A stretch of 50,333 nt of DNA, from NCBI RefSeq assembly GCF_001942625.1, contig NZ_MLCL01000083.1, forward strand, positions 1 to 50,333, given 5' to 3'. Source of the DNA: Mycobacterium syngnathidarum. GTDB lineage: Bacteria > Actinomycetota > Actinomycetes > Mycobacteriales > Mycobacteriaceae. Below the pieces are notes generated by a model. It ran no database searches, had not been told where the DNA came from, and worked only from the letters and a program-made list of their open reading frames with translations. Shown piece after piece: positions 44,661-50,333 of this stretch. Within the stretch, counting starts at the first letter, position 1. The number at the start of each line of letters is the position of its first letter. A program made the translations under genes and the position numbers.

Positions 44661-45284
44661 ATGGGATATGACTTACACATGACGCCCCACGGCTCCGACG
44701 GTTGGGACGATGACGACGCCGCCGACAATGGACTCGACGCGCTCGATTTTGACACTCCGGTGTTTGACGACGGTGTATCAGGACTCGACTCCCTGCCGGA
44801 CTACTCGGTGGGCGACGCTGCCCACGGCACGGCGCACGAGGGCGGCCTCGACGCAGTCCACGACTACACCGGCCAAGAAGTCGAGGACGCTGAGATCGAC
44901 GACTTCGGCGCCTTCGATGCCGAGGTCGAACCCGAAGACGAAGAGCAGATTCCGGTAGTCCAGGCCATCAACCCACCGGGCACCGTCACTGTCACGGCCT
45001 ACCTCAACGGTTCGGTCGCCCAGGTGGACCTGGATCCGAAGGTGACCACCCTGACCGAAGCGCAACTGGCTGATGAGATCCGGGTCGTGGCCGGCGTCGC
45101 CGCCAAGCGTGCGACAGCGGTGGTGCACATCGGTGTGGTGAACATGATGGTCGAGCAGGGGATGGACCTCCAGGAAGTGCGGGACTTCGTCACAACGAAC
45201 ATGCCGTTCGCCACCCCGGAACAAGCCGGCGAGGCTGAACTCGCACTCATCGCCCGGCACTCTGACCGGGGCACTGATCACTGA
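44661..45284 (+). CDS. EspH paralogue in the ESX-1 locus
   Basis: A 207-residue protein. The N-terminus is acidic and Asp/Gly-rich (HGSDGWDDDDAADNGLDALD). The C-terminal domain, PPGTVTVTAYLNGSVAQVDL with DPKVTTLTEAQLADEIRVVA and VRDFVTTNMPFATPEQAGEA, aligns clearly with EspH at 31177 over about 95 residues. The shared framework is 'PP.TVTVTA...G.V.Q..L.PKVT.LTE..LA.EI.V.AG.AA'. I infer an EspH-like cytosolic adaptor for other substrates, perhaps those encoded just downstream. The ATG at 44661 has GGGAG 9 nt upstream; GTG 44640 and ATG 44679 are in-frame alternatives. Confidence 0.8.
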   Translation: MGYDLHMTPHGSDGWDDDDAADNGLDALDFDTPVFDDGVSGLDSLPDYSVGDAAHGTAHEGGLDAVHDYTGQEVEDAEIDDFGAFDAEVEPEDEEQIPVVQAINPPGTVTVTAYLNGSVAQVDLDPKVTTLTEAQLADEIRVVAGVAAKRATAVVHIGVVNMMVEQGMDLQEVRDFVTTNMPFATPEQAGEAELALIARHSDRGTDH

Positions 45285-45717
45285 CGCCCAGCCGGCTACC
45301 GTTGCAGTGAGATAACGGGTTCGATGCCGAGGTAGACGACGAACCGATGGACTAGGCGAGATGCGCGTCCCGAGAACCAGATAAGGCCGCCTCGGTGCGG
45401 GTAGTTCTGGAACTCGTGGCTGCAATTGGACAGTGCAGGTGCGGGCCGGATTCTGGAACAGCCGCGGATGGTCTGGCGGGCTGAAAACGTAGAGAAAGCG
45501 TGCGGCAATGGGCCGAGGCCGAGCTCTAGAAGTTGTGCGTTCAGCGTGTCTTGAGCTCGGGTAGCATTTTGCTCAACCACTGGTAGAGGGGACTGTCAAC
45601 GGTCACCGCTGGAATGTTGCGATCGGCGGCCGCAGCGGCGCCGTCGCGTCCGGGGTCCCGGCGCTAGAGGTCGACCTGGCCGTCGGTCTCCTCGTGACTA
45701 GTTGATGGGGGTATGTG
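45285..45717. other. Gap of 433 bp with no convincing gene
   Basis: No coding signal I trust on either strand. A minus-strand frame of 94 codons (45296-45580) has no family resemblance or ribosome site. A 6-bp inverted repeat TTGAGC (45551-45556) and GCTCAA (45571-45576) with 14-bp spacing could be an operator. The region probably carries the promoter for the three downstream ESX-related genes, and may include decayed sequence. Confidence 0.5.
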
Positions 45718-46500
45718 GTGACTGGCGAGTTGCGGGTCAATGTTGCAGAGCTGCGGGCGGGTGCCTCGGGCTTCAAAGATGCGGCCGACGCACTTCCGGA
45801 TCCACCGAGTGCGTTTCCTTCGTTGGGTACAGATCCGCTGGCCCAGGCGTTGACGAGCCGCACCAATGAGGTGGAGTCGTCGTTGCACGACACGATGCCG
45901 ACGACCAGAAGCGATGCGCGCACGACGGCAACCAACATTGGGACGGCCGCTGACAGGTATGAGAAGACCGATCAGCAGGCCCATTCTGATGTCAACGCCC
46001 GGTTGGCGGAGTTCGATTCGAAATTCGGTTCGTCGAGCGGCGGAGGTGGGGGCATGGATGCGATGGGCCAATTCGGTCAGCTCATGCAGGTGCCCATGCA
46101 AATGGCGCAACAACTGGGCCAGGTGCCGATGCAGATGGCTCAACAGCTGGGTCAGGTTCCGCAGACGATCATGCAGAGCGTGCAGCAGCTCGGTCAGATG
46201 GGCAGCGGGCTCGGACAAGGCGGCGCGGGCGCCGAAGGCTCCGGTGCAGGTGGCCCCGGCGGACCGGCGTCTGCAGTGAAGCAAGAAGGCTCGGCCGACG
46301 ATGAGGGCCGGGACGTCCAGAGTGATCAGAAGGACGAAGGGGAGCAGCGTGACGGCGCCGCGGCGCCCGATAGCGGTGCCCAACAGGCCCCGGTGGCTGG
46401 CCCATCGGACGGGACTGCCCCGTTTGCGCCAAAGGTCGAGCCGGCGCCGGCCCAGCCGCCGCGCCAACCGCCGCCGCTCGATCCGTCAGTGTTGTTGTGA
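45718..46500 (+). CDS. ESX secretion-associated protein with Met/Gln-rich repeats
   Basis: A 260-residue protein. The N-terminal ~105 residues have the DUF2580/ESX-target helical layout: ELRVNVAELRAGASGFKDAADALP, LTSRTNEVESSLHDTMP, and NIGTAADRYEKTDQQAHSDVN with YEKTD as a YxxxD-type signal. A Gly turn leads to a Met/Gln-rich helix with an 11-residue tandem repeat (PMQMAQQLGQV). The tail is acidic, then Pro-rich, ending PPPLDPSVLL. It resembles EspJ/EspC-like substrates in size and place but I cannot assign an orthologue. GTG 45718 is preferred for spacing from GGGGG (45707-45711); GTG 45715 is equivalent. Confidence 0.75.
   Translation: MTGELRVNVAELRAGASGFKDAADALPDPPSAFPSLGTDPLAQALTSRTNEVESSLHDTMPTTRSDARTTATNIGTAADRYEKTDQQAHSDVNARLAEFDSKFGSSSGGGGGMDAMGQFGQLMQVPMQMAQQLGQVPMQMAQQLGQVPQTIMQSVQQLGQMGSGLGQGGAGAEGSGAGGPGGPASAVKQEGSADDEGRDVQSDQKDEGEQRDGAAAPDSGAQQAPVAGPSDGTAPFAPKVEPAPAQPPRQPPPLDPSVLL
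46093..46158 (+). repeat. 33-bp tandem repeat (PMQMAQQLGQV x2)
   Basis: Two 33-bp units (46093-46125, 46126-46158) encode identical 11-residue peptides with synonymous differences. A degenerate third unit follows (PQTIMQSVQQLGQM). They form the Met/Gln-rich helix of the ESX-associated protein. Confidence 0.8.
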
Positions 46501-46534
46501 CTAACAGATTGTTCTCTTACGCGAAGGTGTGGTG

Positions 46535-47695
46535 ATGACTGTTCCTCCCCAGGGGCCGTATGGTGCGCAACCCGTCGGGGGTGGTGGGCAGCAGTGGGGC
46601 GGGCCGCCTCCGCAAGGCCCGGGCGCACAGCCGCCATACGGACCTCCCGGCGGTCCGTGGTCGCAACAGCCGCAATGGGGCGCTCCGCCGCCTCCGAACA
46701 AGGGCGGTAAGGGCAAGTGGATCCTGGTAGGTCTCGCGCTTGTCGCGATCATTGCCGTCAGCATCGTCGGCACGGTTCTCGTGTTGCGCCCAGACTCCGG
46801 GGGCAGCAACGGCCAGCAGTCCAACACCGCCAACGGCGGGTCAGAATTCGCGAGTGCTAACGACACTGGGCCTGCCAACATCATCACTGAAGATCCGACA
46901 TGTGAAGCGTGGGTAAAGATTGCGCACGATATGGATACGGCGGCCCCTGATTGGAATAAACAGGATTATGCGATACCGGCGACAGAATGGACGCCCGAGC
47001 AGAAGTCGGTATTTGAGAAGAAGAGTGTCGCGTTGGCAGACGCAATCGAGAAATCGACAAACCTGGCGAAACAGACTCCACACCGGGTAATGCGTGAGCT
47101 GTACGGTCAATACATTGCCTACGCTCAAGCGGTTATTGATTCGATTCCAACGTACTCGACGGGAGACGATAATGCCGTTGGCGCCTCCAATCAATTCTTT
47201 AGCACGCTGAACAGAGTATGCGACGCCATCCACTACCGTGCGGCCCAGCAGACCGCTCCCCTCGTACCGGTTCCGTCGCCGCCGTCGGATGTCAAAACGT
47301 TGAATCAGGAGCTGACCACCGTACCGGGAAGGTTCCTTGGCGCCAGTAACGGCGTATGTGCTGACTGGATAACTGCGGCTGAGCGTTTCGACAATGACAC
47401 GAAGGACTGGCGCGGTATTGATTCAAAGATATCGGCGACAGAATGGACGCCAGACCAGAAAGCGGTTATGGATGCGGTAGTGCCGGTGATGACCGCTTAT
47501 GCCGATGAAATGGAACGCTTGGGCCGAAAGAGTGAGAACGCAGTCTGGGAAGACTTCTCAGTGGTCACGGCGCAGTACTTGCGCGCGTACATTGAGGCGA
47601 TACCCACGTATTCGGTAAACTCTAGCTATCTGGCGTCAGCGTCGACCCGTCTAGCGAATGCGATCTATTGGGCTTGTAAAGCTGAGTCCTCATGA
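46535..47695 (+). CDS. Membrane-anchored protein with a duplicated extracytoplasmic domain
   Basis: A 386-residue protein I cannot place in a named family. The N-terminal ~60 residues are Pro/Gly/Gln-rich (GPYGAQPVGGGGQQWGG), then comes one membrane helix (WILVGLALVAIIAVSIVGTVLVL). Outside are two homologous domains of about 110 residues. One runs from CEAWVKIAHDMDTAAPDW to RVCDAIHYRAA, the other from CADWITAAERFDNDTKDWRG to AIYWACKAE. Both contain ATEWTP[ED]QK near the start and Y..A.I..IPTYS later, with a Cys at each end, suggesting a disulfide per domain. The ATG at 46535 follows GAAGG. The stop overlaps the next gene's ATG. Codon use is less GC-biased than in the neighbours. Confidence 0.8.
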   Translation: MTVPPQGPYGAQPVGGGGQQWGGPPPQGPGAQPPYGPPGGPWSQQPQWGAPPPPNKGGKGKWILVGLALVAIIAVSIVGTVLVLRPDSGGSNGQQSNTANGGSEFASANDTGPANIITEDPTCEAWVKIAHDMDTAAPDWNKQDYAIPATEWTPEQKSVFEKKSVALADAIEKSTNLAKQTPHRVMRELYGQYIAYAQAVIDSIPTYSTGDDNAVGASNQFFSTLNRVCDAIHYRAAQQTAPLVPVPSPPSDVKTLNQELTTVPGRFLGASNGVCADWITAAERFDNDTKDWRGIDSKISATEWTPDQKAVMDAVVPVMTAYADEMERLGRKSENAVWEDFSVVTAQYLRAYIEAIPTYSVNSSYLASASTRLANAIYWACKAESS

Positions 47696-50091
47696 GCACG
47701 GTTGCTCGTCCTGCGCTCACTGGACCAGTGATGCTGGATGATATTACGGATCTTGTTTCCCTGCTAGGTGGACAAATTGCAAAGCCAGGCGGCGACGAGT
47801 ACCTGGATACCATGGCAGGTTCGGGCGCTTGGCCGGAGTTCGACGAGGCAGTGTTCGATCAGCGCAAGGAAATGCTCAGCGGTATCAAATCGACGGTTAG
47901 TCAAGCCCGTGCGGATTGGGATGCCGTCCACGCGGCAATTTTCAATGGGCTGTTCGTATGGGCTGGTGGTAGCGCATCGGCCGCGTCGGCGAAAGCCGAG
48001 CAACACAGCAAGGCAATGGAAGAGATCGAGAAACAACTGGCCGCCGCCATTGAATGGTGTGCTAAGGCGTGGTCGACAACTAGGAATGCGAAAAAAGCGA
48101 TCGCCGATTTTATCTGGCTCACGCACAGTGCAATCAAGGAGCTATTAAGTAAAGACTACGAAAAGGAAACGGACAAGAAAGACGCCGAGAACGCCGCCAA
48201 GGAGATGGCCAAGCAGGCATACCTCGCCAACAAGCGGTTCCTCGACAGCCTCGCGGAGAGCCTGAGCGGAAATACCGAAGAGAACGCCTCTCCGCCATCT
48301 GGGGCCCATGCCGCCGTACCCCTTGACAACAGCAGCGAAGGATCTGGATCGGCACCATCCGCTGGGAGCACCTCCGGTTCAGGTGGTACAGCGTCTGCGT
48401 CGCCGGCGAGCGGCCCAACTCAAGGGAAATCCGGGTCTGAGGAGGGCGCGCCAGCCGCTGAGGATGCTGATCCCGGGTCGGAAAAGGCGAGTTTGTTCTC
48501 CAAAGCTGAGACGCCTCCTGAGACGCCTGCAGTTGCTAAGGATGTGGCGCCGGGGGCGGCGCAGGTTGGTTTGCCTGCTAAGGCTGAGACGCCTCCTGAG
48601 ACGCCTGCAATTGCCGAGGATGTGGCGCCGGGGGCGGCGCAGGTTGGTTTGCCTGCTAAGGCTGAGACGCCCTCTGACGCACCCGCAGCTGTCGTGCCAA
48701 CTCCCGGCCAGCCCACTCCCGCTCGGCAATCACCCACGAACCCAGTGGCTCCCTCTTTCCCGTCGGCGCCGAGCGCCCCAAGCGCGCCCTCCTCTTCCAG
48801 CGCCGCCAGCGCGGCGAGCAGCTTGTCGAGTAGCGGATCTCCGGCTTCCTCGGCAGCCAGCGCAGGGGCCGGGCTGGACCCATCAAAGGCGGCAGGCCAA
48901 GCGCCGGTCGGTGCTGCGTCGACAGATCCGTTGCAGGCCTTCTCGAAAGGCTTCGCCGATTCGGCCGGTACGCCCGTGCATGCCGCTTCGTCGTCTGGTG
49001 GTGCTCCCCCACCGTTGGCTCCATCGCCTGCGGTTCCGGCCAGCGATGCGATGACGCCTGCCAGCACAACGTCGGCGCCAGTATCGCAAGCAGGTGCACA
49101 ACCACCTGCTTCCCCGGTGCAGGCTCCGGCGTCGGGTGGGTTGATGGGAAGCGGCACGGGCATGGGCGGTATGCCACTGGGCCCGCCGCCGACTCCGCCC
49201 CCTGCGGCACCGGTCGCGCCGCCTGCGACGGCCCCACCGCCCGCAGCCGGTCCACCGGCAAACATCGCCGGCGGTGCTCAAGTCGCGCCCATCCCGGTGT
49301 CGGCAGCGCGCGCTGAGCGGGATGCGGCCCAGAGTGCTGCGAAGCGGTCAGGTTCGGACCCGTTGGAGTTGGCGCGCAGGTTGGCAGCGGCACTCAATGC
49401 GCCCGGCATGACGAATAGTGCTGATTACAAGTTCTTCTGGGTCACCGGACTTACTGTGGACGGCAAGATCGTGGTGGCCAACAATTATGGGCTGGCGTAT
49501 ATCCCTGAACAGGTTCACCTGCCCGAGCCGGTGAACATGGCCTCCGCCGACGACTCGATTCCACCCGCCGAACGCGCCAGTTGGGTGAATGAGCCGGTGG
49601 TTGCGGTGCAGCGCTGGGCGCGACACCACGACACAGAATTGCGAGCGGTAATCGCGACCGAAGATCAGCTCCAGAACTCGGACGCCGGCGTGCACCATGA
49701 GGTACTGAGCCCCGACGACATCCCTGCCAGCGGCAAGATGGCAGGACGCGATCGTCTGCAGGTAATTGCCCCGCAGGCGAGCTCACAACTGGCCCGAATC
49801 AGTGATGTCGATCTGGTGAAGGTATTGCCCCCTGCACCGACCGATGTCAATCCGCCAGAAGATCGACGGACCGAGTTGTGGGACAAAGTGTGGAAGCCGT
49901 TGGCCAGCCGTGCCTCCAACCGGGGGGAGCGGCATCTACGGGCGTTTGTGGATTATGCGGCGCACGCCCAAGAGCAAGCGGTATACGCCGCGCACACCGC
50001 CGCCGAGTCCGAAGATCAGCGGCGAGCCGTCTGTGACTTCATTTACTGGCAGCACGTGGGTCAGTTGATTGCTGATGCTATCGCTGAGTAA
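47692..50091 (+). CDS. espK: EspK-like ESX-1 secretion-associated protein
   Basis: A 799-residue protein. The N-terminal helical domain (1-200) contains MLSGIKSTVSQARADWDAVHAAIFNGLFVWAGGSASAASAKAEQHSKAMEEI split over two helices. A Pro/Ala/Ser-rich disordered middle (200-540) has a 26-residue tandem repeat. The C-terminal domain (about 560-799) carries KFFWVTGLTVDGKIVVANNYG, then RWARHHDTELRAVIATEDQL and FIYWQHVGQLIADAIAE. This three-part organisation and its place after eccD1 match EspK (Rv3879c). EspK is reported to help EspB export. It starts in the ATGA overlap with the upstream gene and ends TAATAA. Codon use in the first 500 bp is AT-richer than in the rest. Confidence 0.72.
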   Translation: MSTVARPALTGPVMLDDITDLVSLLGGQIAKPGGDEYLDTMAGSGAWPEFDEAVFDQRKEMLSGIKSTVSQARADWDAVHAAIFNGLFVWAGGSASAASAKAEQHSKAMEEIEKQLAAAIEWCAKAWSTTRNAKKAIADFIWLTHSAIKELLSKDYEKETDKKDAENAAKEMAKQAYLANKRFLDSLAESLSGNTEENASPPSGAHAAVPLDNSSEGSGSAPSAGSTSGSGGTASASPASGPTQGKSGSEEGAPAAEDADPGSEKASLFSKAETPPETPAVAKDVAPGAAQVGLPAKAETPPETPAIAEDVAPGAAQVGLPAKAETPSDAPAAVVPTPGQPTPARQSPTNPVAPSFPSAPSAPSAPSSSSAASAASSLSSSGSPASSAASAGAGLDPSKAAGQAPVGAASTDPLQAFSKGFADSAGTPVHAASSSGGAPPPLAPSPAVPASDAMTPASTTSAPVSQAGAQPPASPVQAPASGGLMGSGTGMGGMPLGPPPTPPPAAPVAPPATAPPPAAGPPANIAGGAQVAPIPVSAARAERDAAQSAAKRSGSDPLELARRLAAALNAPGMTNSADYKFFWVTGLTVDGKIVVANNYGLAYIPEQVHLPEPVNMASADDSIPPAERASWVNEPVVAVQRWARHHDTELRAVIATEDQLQNSDAGVHHEVLSPDDIPASGKMAGRDRLQVIAPQASSQLARISDVDLVKVLPPAPTDVNPPEDRRTELWDKVWKPLASRASNRGERHLRAFVDYAAHAQEQAVYAAHTAAESEDQRRAVCDFIYWQHVGQLIADAIAE
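48502..48690 (+). repeat. 78-bp tandem repeat in the EspK-like gene
   Basis: Two full 78-bp units (48502-48579 and 48580-48657) and part of a third (from 48658) encode KAETPPETPA followed by AKDVAPGAAQVGLPA or a close variant. Sequence identity between units is very high, far above the rest of the Pro-rich region, which points to a recent duplication. Strain-to-strain copy-number change is likely. Confidence 0.85.
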
Positions 50092-50095
50092 TAAC

Positions 50096-50127
50096 GGTGA
50101 CCGGCTGATTGTGGGCAGACGGTCACC
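50096..50127. terminator. Hairpin after the EspK-like gene
   Basis: GGTGACCG (50096-50103) and CGGTCACC (50120-50127) form an 8-bp stem with a 16-nt loop, starting 4 bp after the stop. There is no T tract. It lies between two convergent genes and probably ends the ESX-1 distal transcript. Confidence 0.5.
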
Positions 50128-50197
50128 TGGGGCGGCCCAAAAAGGCGGATCGCGTGCCCCCAGCGGGCCCTTATGATTACCCACGGAACTCGGTGGG

Positions 50198-50211
50198 CAG
50201 GTTCGAACCTG
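50198..50211. repeat. 14-bp perfect palindrome
   Basis: CAGGTTCGAACCTG is a perfect palindrome. A neighbouring short hairpin CCCAC (50180-50184)/GTGGG (50193-50197) is 13 bp from it. It lies in the convergent intergenic region, so a terminator component or protein-binding site is possible. It resembles a T-loop core but no tRNA structure surrounds it. Confidence 0.4.
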
Positions 50212-50227
50212 AGTTAGGACATTTGGC

Positions 50228-50333
50228 TTAGTGCCCCGGTTTTGGGATGCCGAGGGTGGTCAGGATTTCTTGTTGGGCTGCCAGGATTTGCGGTGGGAAG
50301 GTCTGGGTGGCGCCGTTGATGGCGATGGTCGCC
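50228..50333 (-). CDS. C-terminus of an unrecognised protein (partial at window edge)
   Basis: A minus-strand frame enters from the right edge and stops at TAA (50228-50230). The 34 visible residues include ATIAINGATQTFPPQILAAQ followed by QEILTTLGIPKPGH. They look like genuine coding sequence (balanced composition, helix QILAAQQEILTTLG), but too little is present to name a family. It converges on the EspK-like gene and marks a switch of strand at the end of the ESX-1 cluster. Confidence 0.5.
   Translation of the reverse strand, partial: ATIAINGATQTFPPQILAAQQEILTTLGIPKPGH

Noticed and set aside
45296..45580. Possible 94-residue minus-strand gene in the gap after the EspH paralogue
   Set aside because: No ribosome site, no recognisable motif and no operon partner. 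Kept only as a possible decayed sequence.
50196..50216. tRNA fragment suggested by GGTTCGAACC
   Set aside because: No acceptor, D or anticodon arms can be folded around it. It is better described as a 14-bp palindrome.

Overview
The window is high-GC actinobacterial DNA from a mycobacterium. The likely source is a fast-growing Mycolicibacterium of the M. smegmatis type, close to the chromosomal origin. This rests on gene order: cwsA-ppiA-Rv0010c-crgA-Rv0012-trpG, the Ser/Thr kinase and cell-shape operon, tRNA-Leu(CAG), and whiB5-Rv0023 run in the order known from the dnaA-proximal region of M. tuberculosis. Unlike M. tuberculosis, a complete ESX-1 locus follows directly, as in M. smegmatis. 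All identifications come from reading translated sequence and recalled family knowledge; no database search was run.

Layout. (1) 1-132: tail of an IS481-like transposase. (2) 129-3685: cwsA, ppiA, a PH-domain membrane protein, crgA, a DUF881 protein and trpG. A compact set of palindromes and a DnaA-box-like sequence lies upstream of the PH-domain gene. (3) 3663-13420, minus strand: fhaA-fhaB-pstP-rodA-pbpA-pknA-pknB, with stop/start overlaps at three junctions. It couples phospho-signalling to peptidoglycan synthesis. (4) 13694-17192: leuT and its terminator, a hydrolase remnant, an unrecognised gene with a TTG start, rmlA, a DODA-type dioxygenase and a nitroreductase. (5) 17316-22967: a tightly coupled three-gene operon. 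It encodes an Fn3-like beta-sandwich protein, a GAP1-like protein and a zinc-ribbon P-loop GTPase. This resembles the GTPase-centred conflict systems predicted by comparative genomics and is the best candidate here for an under-described system. (6) 23010-26489: a PNPOx-like flavin/F420 protein, a pirin, a tiny two-repeat DivIVA-like protein, whiB5 and a divergent HTH regulator, with a repeat-rich intergenic region between the last two.

(7) 26502-50091: the ESX-1 type VII secretion locus. A MinD-like ATPase diverges from espE-like, espF, espG1, espH, eccA1, eccB1, eccCa1, eccCb1, pe35, ppe68, esxB, esxA, espI and eccD1. Lineage-specific genes follow: an espH paralogue, a Met/Gln-rich ESX target protein, a membrane protein with a duplicated extracytoplasmic domain, and an EspK-like protein with a 78-bp tandem repeat. 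EccB/C/D form the membrane channel and EccA1 is the cytosolic AAA+ ATPase. EspG1 is the PE/PPE chaperone; EsxA/EsxB, PE35/PPE68 and EspE/F are substrates. A 12-bp-stem hairpin separates esxA from espI. EsxB carries Met where the WXG tryptophan is expected. The window ends in the C-terminus of a convergent, unrecognised gene.
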